A stretch of DNA of 64,000 nucleotides from Archegozetes longisetosus (taxonomy: Eukaryota; Arthropoda; Arachnida; Sarcoptiformes; Trhypochthoniidae), in NCBI GenBank assembly GCA_018873245.2, contig JAEMBT020000017.1, positions 106,001-170,000 on the forward strand, read 5' to 3'. Made by a program: the position numbers and the translations under genes. Each line of letters starts with the position of its first letter. Position 1 is the stretch's first letter. The notes beneath the pieces are model-generated. The model was not told the origin of the DNA. It saw only the letters and a program-made list of their open reading frames with translations, and ran no database searches. Of this stretch, positions 9,770-20,078 are shown one piece after another.

Positions 9770-11303
9770 AGTGGGAGGACCATTTGAAAAATGGGGAATT
9801 GACATTTTAGGACCATTTCCAGTCTCAGACAACGGCAATAATAACATAATAGTAGCAACTGAATATATGACGAAATTTGCTGAAACTAAGGCTGTGCCAA
9901 AAGCTGATAAATGGCAAGTCGCAAAGTTTATCGATGAGCAAATCATTTTCAAGCATGGAGCACCCTATAGTATTGTTACAGATCAAGGAAAAGTATTTTC
10001 GAGCAATTTGTGTAAACAGATTTATGAAAATCATGAAATCGCTCACATTCGCACTTCCAGTTATCATCCACAAGCAAATGGACTTGTGGAACGCTTGAAT
10101 AAAACTTTAGCAGAAATGATTTCTCATTATGTAGCAGACAAACAAGCTGATTGGGATAAGTTTTTACTGCATGTAACATTCGCTTATAACACAAGCGTTC
10201 AACAAAGTACACATTACTCTCCTTTCGTTTTAACTTACGCGAGAGAACCTATATTTCCAGCAGAGATAACAATGGGAAGACTGTCTTTGGGTGTTTCTGA
10301 TGTTGATCAGTATGTTGCACTCAGAGACAAATATATCAAAAATGCGCGTGAATTAGCCCGTAAATATATAACGGACTCTCAAGTGCGAAATACAAAGCAT
10401 TACAATAAACGACGAAGAGAAGTAACCTTCAAAATTGGACAATTGGTTCTAGTTTTTAACCCTCGTAGATATAAGGGTAAATCAGAAAAGCTTTTACATC
10501 AATTCTATGGACCGTATAAAATTCTTGACCAAATAGGTCCGGTCACTTATTCAGTCGAATCAATAAGAGATAAATATGAAACAATGAACGTACATGTTTC
10601 AAGGATGAAACCATTTTATGATAGAACAGAACTTTTTAACCCAACTGGGTTCACATCATTTGAAATGGGGTCGGATGATTATGAACTATACCCTGAAGGG
10701 ATAGATATGGATGAAGATTTAAATTTAAATGAAACATCGGGTACAATAAGAACAACGCCTGTGGAAAATAACTTAATGGAGAAGGACCAAATCGAAAATA
10801 GTGAAACTGAAGAAGAAAGTCAAATCCTAGACTTATCTGATAATCATTCAGATGCAACAGAAATTGACGATCAATGGTTAAGCATAGATCGAGATCCTCT
10901 AATTATATTACCACGATTACAGGACATAAATACTGATATAACCGACAGACCTCTAAGAAGATCAGAACGTATAAGACGACCAGTCGATAGATTTGGTTTT
11001 GCAGCAACAAGTATACTGTTCTTAATGATGATTTTACTGTGTTCCTGTTTTGTAGAGTCTGCCTTGACTAAAATATCGCCAGTTTTGTGGCGTAAATCTG
11101 ACAAACCTGTCATTGCTGGAATAAACCGAGTAATTATGAAAATTCATTATGACTCACCGTGTGTTGTATTTAGAAATCCCATATTTGAAATCAGTAATCA
11201 AACTGAGTTATTAAATTGGTGCAATAATGCTTATATTGAAGATTTTATAAGACCCGTAAAAGTTTCTGCAATAGTACACTCATCTCCAGTAAACAGGATT
11301 TAG
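9714..11303 (+). CDS. pol: Integrase fused to N-terminus of glycoprotein 1 (element 1)
   Basis: Integrase core with GIDILGPF (first Asp), VTDQGKVF (second Asp) and GLVERLNKT (Glu), i.e. a DDE catalytic set, then a C-terminal domain (KIGQLVLVFNP). The frame passes without a stop through an acidic tail and the pol-ending RRSERIRRPVDRFG block into a hydrophobic segment (about 11015-11070) and the start of an extracellular glycoprotein (SDKPVIAGINR). It ends at 11303, where the glycoprotein frame shifts. The codon taken as start by a naive scan is TTG; real translation comes from upstream pol. Two shifts, near 9705 and 9770, separate it from RNase H. Confidence 0.85.
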   Translation: MSNKENPKPSKSRFIGPSKVGGPFEKWGIDILGPFPVSDNGNNNIIVATEYMTKFAETKAVPKADKWQVAKFIDEQIIFKHGAPYSIVTDQGKVFSSNLCKQIYENHEIAHIRTSSYHPQANGLVERLNKTLAEMISHYVADKQADWDKFLLHVTFAYNTSVQQSTHYSPFVLTYAREPIFPAEITMGRLSLGVSDVDQYVALRDKYIKNARELARKYITDSQVRNTKHYNKRRREVTFKIGQLVLVFNPRRYKGKSEKLLHQFYGPYKILDQIGPVTYSVESIRDKYETMNVHVSRMKPFYDRTELFNPTGFTSFEMGSDDYELYPEGIDMDEDLNLNETSGTIRTTPVENNLMEKDQIENSETEEESQILDLSDNHSDATEIDDQWLSIDRDPLIILPRLQDINTDITDRPLRRSERIRRPVDRFGFAATSILFLMMILLCSCFVESALTKISPVLWRKSDKPVIAGINRVIMKIHYDSPCVVFRNPIFEISNQTELLNWCNNAYIEDFIRPVKVSAIVHSSPVNRI

Positions 11304-11305
11304 TT

Positions 11306-13470
11306 GTTCACAGGGAGAAACGTTTTATTTTCGCCGCATTTTTATTAGCAGTAGTAGTTGTCACTTCAATCACTACCATAGGCGTCTCTACTGCATCACT
11401 AGTTCAAAGTTCCCGTACGGCTGAAGAGCTAGAAACAATTAAGAGAAAGCAAGAAGAGATGTTGATGGAGGCAGAATATTTCAAGCGAAATCAGATGAAA
11501 ATCCAAAAGATACTTCAAACATTACAAAATGAAATAAGTGAAATAGGAGTAGCAGTACAAGATCTTACAGCTTCTTTCAGGACTTTGCAAGAAAATTTGC
11601 CGAAGGCAATGCATATAGTTGCAAATTTGGCATCAAAGTTCATGTTAACGAAGGATAGGTTAAAAGATATTTCACGAAAATGGAAAAATGGAATAGTGGA
11701 TGAAAAATTATTTGAAATATTTAATATAACCCTTCCTTGTGATTGTCCGTTAAACTTAGCCAGAGCCAAGTCATGCACAATAGATGAAAGCCGTTCTCTT
11801 GTTTCAATGGAGTTTGAAGCTTACACTAAAAGGAAAGGAACAAATACAATGGAAGCTGATCCATTTGTCTTATACACTCAAAATAATGGTAAACTTTGTT
11901 CTGTCGAATATGTCGGACCAAAAATGGTAATTTATGACGCTGCTCGAGACTGTGTAACCGCATTGCATCAGATTACACAATCTTCACGAAACTTGATACT
12001 AATGCCGAGCTCAGCGTCTTGTCAACGAAACCTTCCTGACACAATTTCCAAAAAGTTCTGGAAAGTAACTACTTGTGAAGATCCTAAGATTGTAGTAGAT
12101 GAAGAAATAATGCAAGTGAAAGTATCCGATAAACTGAATTATATTTACTGCAGCACACTTAAAATAAAGATCTATAATCGAACTTTGGAATGTCCTGATT
12201 TTGCTTTTGCTGTACCCACTAGTGTTCCGTTTAGCATTAATTCAATAACTTACGAGTCCTCTCTTGTAAATGTGCAAAATACTTTAAGTATGATGCCAGC
12301 TTGGGGTCAAAGAATCAATTTCCATCTTATGCCGTCTTTACACGAACTAAATCTAACGGAAATTGCAAAACAAAATAATGCAGAAATAAGTAAAATCCAG
12401 TTTTATAACCGTAAACCTTCCATTGAGATAAACAATCAATCAAGTGCTTTCGTCTTTTATATCATAATCATTATCGTCCTTTTAATAGGATTAACTGTTT
12501 ATTTTAAAAGAAAGCGTTCTAATTCAGTTGATATAGCTAACGTGCAAGCCATTGAACTTAAACGACGTGCTCGTAACTCTAATATTGTAACTGAAACTCA
12601 ATCATTAGTTTCTGATGAGGAATCCGACGAAGAAGCTGATAATAAATCAAATATATCGCAGACAAAAACCCCAACTCCTCTTCGGAAAACCAAGCGAGTT
12701 TTATTTTTAACAACGATTATCACTTTATCATTGACACCAGCTAACGCTTTTGATTATAAATATATGGTGATCTTCATAAAATTCCAGTCGCCATGCAATG
12801 AATTACTCCTGAATAACAAAACTATTCCGACACAAATTATATGGTGTCAAAATCAGTTTGAACTCTCTTTTATAAAACCTGTTAGCACGTTTTGTAAAAT
12901 AGACAACGAGATTCTAGCAATACATAAACGACTATATTATGCAGAGTTTAACAGACAAAAGCGATCGTATAGTCCAAACAATCCAAACAATGAGCTAGAC
13001 AATTACCTAGCAACTACAATAGTTTCGTCATTTGCTGTATTAAAAGACATAGTAAACACTATTGGAAGAAAATGGTCTCAAAATAAATTAGATTCAAGAC
13101 TATTCGAAAACTCGCATTTCCAAATAAAATTTCCTTCGAACTTGTCTCTAGAAATGTTCAAACCACATTTGTGCATTGCGGACTTTCAATCAAATACAAT
13201 TATCTTAATGCTGCATAAAAACTCTGAACCTATATGGTTAAAGAAATATGTTATTCTTTTGGAGTTATAACTACTATTATTATTGTACTCCTATTATGTA
13301 ACGGAGTACTGAAACTTATGAAGTTGCGCAGGAAAATGCACCAGAGTTATAAGGTGTTTTATGATAGAAAACCCAATGATTCATCGGCGGAGATGGGTTT
13401 CCCTTACCTCCATTTCCCTATAGCTTTAAATTCGAATCAAACGAATTACCACAACTACATCACTTACTAG
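11306..13470 (+). CDS. env: Glycoprotein 1 (rest) and glycoprotein 2 (element 1)
   Basis: Open segments 11459-13270 and 13234-13470 plus the bases joining 11303 to 11459. Glycoprotein 1 has a basic, furin-type site (REKR near 11315), a hydrophobic stretch, a long coiled-coil region (about 11430-11660), a cysteine-rich ectodomain, and a membrane segment near 12445-12500. After a cytoplasmic stretch a second hydrophobic leader (about 12705-12750) starts a second ectodomain with SPC, IWC and FCK cysteine motifs, its own RQKR site near 12955, and a last membrane segment (about 13255-13310). Frame breaks lie near 11303 and 13250. Topology suggests membrane-fusion proteins; no family is claimed. 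Confidence 0.75.
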
Positions 13471-13919
13471 AGGTTTATGGTTAATAAACGATGTAGTTCA
13501 AAAAAAAGGAAGAAAAAAATTTAAAAAAAAAACTTACATATAACTATTTTTGAAAATAAATATATTCCATTTTATAATCCAATACATTTTAATTATCAAA
13601 GATGTATTTTCTTCATTACATAAAAGTACTTCATAAAAATTATAATCTAATATATATACATATAAACAAAAAAAATTTAAGAAATTCAACTATAGTTAAT
13701 TTTTTTGTTATATGCAATTATAACGGGGTTCACTGTACATCTAAATATATATATATGATCATGTGTTTAGTTAACAAAGTTTAAGTATAACATAATTCTA
13801 AGTAAAGTTAAAAAAAAAAGAAATCCTTAAAAAAAAGCTAAAAAAAAAGTTAAAAAAAATCAATAACATATAATAAAACGGCTAATTAAGAAAATAAATA
13901 ATTAATATAGTTGAACTTA

Positions 13920-13958
<39 letters not shown>

Positions 13959-14054
13959 GCTCACTTAATAGTAACTAAGCCTTACACTCTAGATATACTT
14001 TTACTTAACAGAACCAGATTGAAGGAAAGTGTCTGACACAAATGACGGTTAAAA
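13471..14054 (+). other. A-rich non-coding stretch in element 1 with (TA)n
   Basis: After glycoprotein 2 the sequence is A-rich with several poly-A runs, and a TA microsatellite at about 13921-13953. No credible gene was seen. Confidence 0.6.
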
Positions 14055-14245
14055 GAAATTTTAATTTTTAATATCGAATATCTCCTAAACCGCTTAAGAG
14101 CCAGAGATCACTCTGCGCTTAATAAGTAAAGCATAAACTCAAATATTTTCTGCAAAAGTTTGATCGAGGGCGGCTCTATTAAAGTATTAAAAATTTTAAT
14201 TTATTTATTAATAAGCATCAAAATCCACCATAGCGACATCTACCC
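14055..14245 (+). repeat. Direct repeat copy 1 in element 1
   Basis: About 185 bp closely matching 14362-14538; both contain GAGCCAGAGATC, CTCTGCGCTTAATAAG and CACCATAGCGACATC. They lie between the glycoprotein genes and the 3' LTR. Confidence 0.9.
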
Positions 14246-14361
14246 CTCCTATTATGAAATATTCAACTGGAACTTGCGCTAAACTTAGTGTGAACAAACT
14301 ATAATCATCGCTAACTTTCTACTTACTTTTTTTTAACGCTATTTCCTATTATAAAAAATTT

Positions 14362-14538
14362 TCAATATCGAATATCTTCTGAACCGTTTAAGAGCCAGAG
14401 ATCGCTCTGCGCTTAATAAGTAAAGCATAAACTCAAATACTTTCTATAAAAATTTGATCGTGGGCGGCTCTATTAAAGTATTAAAAATTTTAATTTATTT
14501 ATTAATAAGCATCAAAATCCACCATAGCGACATCTATT
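14362..14538 (+). repeat. Direct repeat copy 2 in element 1
   Basis: Second copy of the block at 14055-14245, starting 307 bases later. The sequence between the two copies is not repeated. Confidence 0.9.
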
Positions 14539-14660
14539 ATTCACAATTTGAACAAAACACAGTTACTTCATGCTAAACACGTATTATTTAAACTATAGGA
14601 AACTAAACTATATTTTACTATTTGTCTAACGACATAATTATTAAAATTCTTATAGTCGAT

Positions 14661-15077
14661 ATGTCAGATAGAATTCGAAGACATAGGCATAATGAAGTTT
14701 CAAGAACATTTACACCATATAGGAACCGAACAAGCTATACCGAGTTGGATGAACTTCGAGGAATCGCCGACAACATTAGGACCCAACTTTTATTCATAAA
14801 CGAACTATTAAATATGCAGAATCCGGATGAAGAACTAACGGGACAATTGGGTCGATCAATCACGGATATTGTCATCCATCTTAATACTAGCAGCACTATG
14901 ATTAGGGATATTCGTTCCGCCATTTTAAACATTATCTTCAATAGACAACAAGCTTCTACCTCATCAACAACAGTTCAAAATGGTGTTCAGACTTCTATTC
15001 ACCCTTTAAATAGCACAAATGGGTGCTATAATACCTCAAGCCTTACCTCACAGGCATACTATGGATATCATCGCTAA
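14661..15077 (+). CDS. Accessory ORF of element 1, arginine-rich N-terminus
   Basis: 138 residues from ATG 14661 (the frame is open a little further upstream but without another ATG). The N-terminus is strongly basic (DRIRRHRHNEV, then more Arg), followed by a predicted helical region with regular Leu and Ile spacing (about residues 35-105) and a Ser/Thr/Asn-rich tail ending near YYGYHR. It has no recognised domain. Its place between the envelope genes and the 3' LTR, and the basic patch, recall RNA-binding regulators of complex retroviruses in position only; that role is a guess. Codon use is less AT-extreme than the surrounding DNA, which supports real coding. Confidence 0.55.
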   Translation: MSDRIRRHRHNEVSRTFTPYRNRTSYTELDELRGIADNIRTQLLFINELLNMQNPDEELTGQLGRSITDIVIHLNTSSTMIRDIRSAILNIIFNRQQASTSSTTVQNGVQTSIHPLNSTNGCYNTSSLTSQAYYGYHR

Positions 15078-15507
15078 TACCTCAAGTTTGATTTTTACAC
15101 TATTCATTTTATATTTTATATTATTATTTTCTCTTATTTTATTAACCTTATTGGGCAAAGTTTATACATGACATAAATAATCCAGCATTAATATTCAAAA
15201 ATATACATATAAAAATATGAATAATCACATAATTAATAAAAAAATATAATAACTAATGTATTCAGTTATAAAAAAATATTTTACTAACTACCTCTTTATA
15301 TGCCAAACTTATAATCTTAAATATCTAAAAAAAAAATTTTTTTTATTTATATATAATTTTCTTTTGTTTTCACAAATAATGTCCAAATACTATAAACTAA
15401 ATGCTATTATAATTTTAAATTGTTTTTTTTGTTGCTTGTATTGTTAAGTCTAATCTCATATTATTTAATGTAAACCAATTACGCGTTACACAGAGTCGTG
15501 TAATCTA

Positions 15508-15516
15508 AGGTGGGGG
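15508..15516 (+). promoter_or_regulatory. Polypurine tract of element 1
   Basis: AAGGTGGGGG lies a few bases before the 3' LTR start (15520), the expected place for plus-strand priming. Confidence 0.7.
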
Positions 15517-15519
15517 TAT

Positions 15520-16015
15520 TGTAATAACGTCTTAGTTCTTAAATTAGACCTATACCAAAATACTTCTGTAATAACCTATATTTTTAAACTCTAATTTTCA
15601 TAACTCACCGTATATGTCAACATTTATTGCTGATTTCAAGATTACTTTTTATTTGTACAAAAGAAATCTTCACATGCTTGTCTCAACTGTACAAATTATG
15701 AAGACAGCTGAGAGTAAGCATATTTCAACTCTGAAAACCTACCTAAGTATGTCCTAGTTAAACAATCTCCCAATCCTAGCTAAATGTGCTATTGACCTTA
15801 AAAGGTTTAGCCTATCATTGTAAAACATTTTCTAATTTAACCCGCCTATTGTTCCTATAAAATGTCGTGTTTTTCTTAAATTTTTCGCTCTTTCTTCCAG
15901 TGTTAAAATCCTGTGAAATCTTATGTAATTTTATTATTGTGGTTATGTTAAATAAAGTGCTTATATTTTAAAATTTGATTTCATACACGCTCCTATCAAA
16001 GATCCAGACTTTACA
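15520..16015 (+). repeat. 3' LTR of gypsy element 1
   Basis: 496 bp, differing from the 5' LTR by one missing C and one A/G change by eye; followed by the target duplication atat at 16016-16019. Confidence 0.95.
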
Positions 16016-16019
16016 ATAT

Positions 16020-16337
16020 GTTTGGCACGTGACAAACATAACATCTGAACCAATACAACAACAACAGACAACAAGCTCCATTTGTTTTTGCCTTTTGATA
16101 CTACCTTTTCGTTTACTCTTTTCCCGATGTTGAAGAAGATTCAAGTCGAGAATTTCACTTTCATTATCTTCTCCGACAATTGGTGAGTTTGTTTTCTCAT
16201 TTTATAACTTATTTTATATAATCCACCCGCGCATACCCATCCTTTGTTATATACTACTGATTTATTCACAAATAAAAATCATTCATTGAAAAGTTATAAT
16301 TATGTTTTAGGCGCGAACTCTTAAAATGATCGCTCTG
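16020..16337. mobile_element. Right half of palindromic CAGTGCG element
   Basis: Reverse complement of 3238-3515 over most of its length, including blocks around CATAACATCTGAACCAATAC and CAATTGGTGAGTTT. It ends GATCGCTCTG before TA (16338-16339). The 60 bp from 16338 to the next LTR show no feature. Confidence 0.8.
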
Positions 16338-16398
16338 TAATTATGATTTATATTAAATAAGTTAACTAATATTTAATCTCTTATTGATTAGTATATAT

Positions 16399-16605
16399 TG
16401 CAATATAAAATGAATGTCTCCTCACAGAGTATAAGTTCTGAGTACTTTATTAGTTAAAGTTACTAAATACACTTATGGGTAAGGACTGACTTGTTCCTTG
16501 GAGGGCTTTGCATTTTAAAGGTTTTACTATGTTGGGTGGACTTTAGGGGGAAGGTCGTGCGTTTGAGTTAGCCTAACTATAAGGAGGTGTTTAAATTTTC
16601 TTGCA
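16399..16605 (-). repeat. 3' LTR of gypsy element 2
   Basis: 207 bp, identical by eye to 28458-28664. In sense it carries CTAATAAAG as a likely polyadenylation signal. It is adjacent to the start of the antisense gene region, so antisense promoter activity from this LTR is possible. Confidence 0.95.
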
Positions 16606-17424
16606 AATTACCCTCGCCGGAAGCGTTTTCGCCCCTGAAAACATTGTTTGATTATTTATATCATTAATTTTTTTTACAACAACTTAAGTAAAAATAGTTT
16701 TAAGAATAGGGTAAATAAAATAATAGTTCTGAGAGGGGTATAAATGGTTTTAAGATTGATATAATAACATTGGTGGCATCTGGAGCGTAGTGTGTGTGAG
16801 ACCTCAATTCCACGTGTTCCGGTGAGGTCTTTATGATCATAGCATGTTTACAGCAGATTGGTTTTAATGAAGTTGTGCGCTATTTTTGATTTTGGTCTAT
16901 TGTTTTGTTCGCTTGTTGCAAGTGGTTTTTGAGGACATTTTTCAGAGTAAGTAAATATTTTTGTTGTGTCTTCATTTAATTTTCTTAATTTTCTTATAGA
17001 TTCATGTTTATATATTTTATGTTGGCCTTTTATAGCTTTTTTTTGTTGGTTTAAATAGTTTTGGGTATTTCGGATTTTATACAATTTTGAACTTATTTGG
17101 GTAAGTAAAATTTTTTTTTTCTAAACTTTTGTATGTTTTTGTCAATTTTTTTGTTGATTTTAATGTATTTACGATTGAATTATCTTTTTGTAGGTTAACT
17201 TGGTTTTGGTCATACAATATCATTAAAAACAAATATTTTTAAAAGGTATGTATTGTGAATGAGTTTGTACTTTTAATAACAATATAAAGGTAAGTGTTTT
17301 ATTTAAATAGTAAGTTAAGGTGTTTTATCAGTTGTTTTTGGTAACTTTCGTAGTTTGTAATTTTTTTTAACAAACTGATTTTCTATTTTTATAGGTCTGC
17401 TAACAGGAGGGTCAAACAAAGAGG
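16606..17424 (+). promoter_or_regulatory. Putative spliced 5' leader of the antisense gene
   Basis: On the plus strand there are good splice signals upstream of the start codon: donor GTAAGT at 17101, acceptor TTGTAG ending 17193, donor GTATGT at 17246, donor GTAAGTG at 17290, and acceptor TTTATAG ending 17394, 30 bases before ATG 17425. They imply one or two short non-coding exons. A TATA-like CTATAAGG lies inside the LTR near 16577. The exact transcript start is unknown. Confidence 0.45.
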
Positions 17425-18660
17425 ATGAGTGAAAAAAGAACAAAATCAAGAAACAATATCAAGAGTAATGGTGGTAAACTATCGTATTGGAAGAAGATCA
17501 AGTTGGGCGAGAGGGATGTTTTCGTTCCGGACGCGCTGGAACCAGAATTTTATCCCGAAGTCATTGCAGGCCAGGAATGGTGGCACATAGAGAAGATTGT
17601 AGAAGAGCGCGTGGTGGACCACCGAGTTGAATACAGGGTCCGTTATGGAGGTTTTGGTGAAGACGAAGATCAGTGGGTGCCAGCTGAGCAGGTGGACGTC
17701 GTAGTTCGCAACGCGTGGGTTAATAAAACGGAAATTATTCCACCCGCCGGTAACAGTTATGTCAGTGTTGACGAATTGGCCGATGGTAAGGTGTTCGAAG
17801 GAAAGACCAATATTGGCTGGAAGCGATACTTAGGAGTTGAAGGAGGCGATCACATGAAGGCCGTTGACGGAGTATTGGAAGAGTTGGTAGAGGGTGGATA
17901 TTACTCGTATGACGAAGGTTTTAAAAGGTATGGGATATATAAATTTTTTGATTTGATGATAATTTTGATTAAGAAAATTTTATAAGCCCCTTAGAAATCA
18001 ATATGGATTATTGTGAAATATTAACCCTATTTTGGCGAAAGATTTATGGTCGCTGGTGTAGTTTAGGCGCAAATCAGATTGTTGTCTTCGATAAGATTCT
18101 GGGTCGCCTTCACTCTAGGAAGTCCGATGCCATGAAGTGGGAAAACGATAACCGAGAGTTTGGCAGGACGTTTCTTCCCGATCCAAAAAGAGCAAAAACT
18201 GAAATGCTGAAATTTCTGGCTGGGAGTGAAATGTTGGTATCATTGGTGATGTCACCTCAAACTTTGATAAACTCTAGGACACCTAAGTACGCACATGCAG
18301 TAGTGTACTTAGTGAGTAATAATGGAATTGGGAGGCGAAAACGTAAGTATCGAGATATAATTGAAAACTTGATTTTAAAAATTGATTTTTATCTTCTATT
18401 TTATAGTGTATTGTTTTGATGTGATGGAGGAGTCAGCAGCCAACAAACATCCGCCGGTTTATCTTCTAAATAAGGATTTCTTTGGGACTACCATATTTCG
18501 GGCATTCGGATGGCAACGAAAAGAGGAAAAGACATGTGTGGAGAATGCAGTTCGCTTCATGGCTTGTCTATTAGATGGTTTGTCCATTGAGTCTATAGAT
18601 TCATCAATCATTAGATGGCGCCTCTATACAAAGCACGATGCAATGGGGGAGAATAGCTAA
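17425..18660 (+). CDS. Chromodomain protein with CE-protease-like C-terminus, antisense in element 2
   Basis: Three exons, 17425-17927, 17987-18342 and 18407-18660, with introns of 59 and 64 bases (GT-AG), give one uninterrupted 370-residue frame. Residues about 50-90 form a chromodomain (WHIEKIVEERVV, EYRVRYGGFGEDEDQWVP, with the aromatic cage positions). The rest has no sure homology, but the C-terminal third contains HAVVYLV, then an Asp in CFDV 20 residues later, a Gln and then TCVENAVRF, the His-Asp-Gln-Cys order of clan CE cysteine peptidases. AATAAA follows at about 18738. The gene lies between glycoprotein 2 and the 3' LTR on the opposite strand. The chromodomain is well supported; the protease reading is inference. 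Confidence 0.75.
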
Positions 18661-18737
18661 AATAGTCTAAATAATCTTTTTATAATTTTATGTTAAATTA
18701 TTAATTTCTGAGTATGTATGACACATCAAAGAGATTT

Positions 18738-18743
18738 AATAAA
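18738..18743 (+). terminator. Polyadenylation signal of the antisense gene
   Basis: AATAAA about 80 bases after the stop codon at 18660, on the strand of the chromodomain gene. Confidence 0.6.
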
Positions 18744-19012
18744 ATTGAGTTTTTTTTTTAATTTTAAGTTTCTTGTCTACAATTTACTTACCTTCTTATT
18801 AATATTTCGAAAAGAGAGATTAAGTGTGTGATATGTAAGGAAGTTTCAGTATAAGAGTTTGGACAACGGGAGGAGTATTAAATTCAATATTAAGCACTTT
18901 GAAAGGTGATTTTGGGGGTCTGGGTAGGAGCAAACCTATACATATAGGGCCTTTTTCTGATGAAGCATTTAATGAAGATTGAGTATTTATATGGTTCATC
19001 AATCACCAGAGA

Positions 19013-19590
19013 GTAATTTTAAAGTTATGGTAGTTCAAAAATTTTGTGTTTACAAGGAGTTCTAATTAAGAGGAGGACTCATCATCTGCCAAATTAAATA
19101 CCTTGGGTAGGGGACAACTATGAGTATTTTATATTATTTTGATAGAGAAAAGAATGAAGAGCTTGGATATATAAGTTACATTAACCTCCGCTGAGTAATT
19201 TAAAAGTTATAGTATTTCCAAGATTCGAATTTTCATGCATTCCCCATTATAGACCTATCATTTTCTTAATTTAAGTTCCTTGGGTAGGGGACAACCTATG
19301 AATATTTTATATAATTCCGACAGAGAAAAGAATGAGGAATCAGATTAGGTGAGTTGCAACCTCTTCCGACATGCAGTTTAAGAGTTATAGCGGTTTAAAG
19401 TCTTGAATTTTTAAAGATTTCCTGTTGTGGGCCTATCATTATCTCAATTTAAGTATCTTGGGTAAGGAAAAAACTAAGAGTGTTTTATATCATTTTGATA
19501 GAGAAAAGAATAAAGATTCATAATATACAAGTTACAATTACCTCTGATGAGTAATTTAAAAGTTATAGCATGTTAAAGATTAAAGTTTTT
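19013..19590. repeat. Three tandem copies of a ~178-bp unit
   Basis: The phrase CCTTGGGTAGGGGACAA occurs at 19101 and 19278, and a diverged copy at 19456, i.e. a period of 177-178 bp. Each unit also has GATAGAGAAAAGAATGA and GAGTAATTTAAAAGTTAT. The rest of 18780-20078 shows no gene. Confidence 0.85.
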
Positions 19591-20078
19591 TTTTAAAAAT
19601 TTTTTGTTTTGTTTATTTTTCAATGGACTATTTGGAGTTGCGATTTTTATACCTCGCCAATTATGTTTGTCACATTCACTTGAAAGCAGAGGTGATTTAT
19701 TGAGCATTCCCCCTAACAAACTCTTTTTTGGGCTGAATGTGTGAAACACGGAGTTATGGGACATTTGTCCATATCTCGCCCAACAAAAGAGACGTTCTCC
19801 TGTATAAGGCTCAACGTTTTTGACAATTCACTAACAATTCATGTGAAAGTCAGTTCGAGGGGCTCTCCTTTAAAATTTGATCGCACTCTCTTATGGAATA
19901 TTATAGTATATACAGTAAATTATATTATATGATGATAATTTAAAGTCACGATAATACTTGTGATAATAGTGATTACGTAATTGAATTACTTAGATTTTTT
20001 TTATCCTTGTTTTTTTTGTAATAGTTATAAGAGTGAGAATATATAGTAAAGCATGAGATAAGCATTGTATTTACATAG

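Larger units (their letters stand above)
3543..16015 (+). mobile_element. Gypsy element 1 (LTR, gag, pol, two glycoproteins)
   Basis: A complete 12.5-kb Ty3/gypsy retroelement. LTRs of 497 and 496 bp start TGTAATAACG, end CTTTACA and differ by one substitution and one single-base indel by eye. The target duplication is atat (3539-3542, 16016-16019). Order: LTR, primer site, gag, protease, RT, RNase H, integrase, glycoprotein 1, glycoprotein 2, a 2-kb region with repeats and a small ORF, polypurine tract, LTR. The coding frame is interrupted by at least six single-base shifts despite the young LTRs. Confidence 0.95.
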
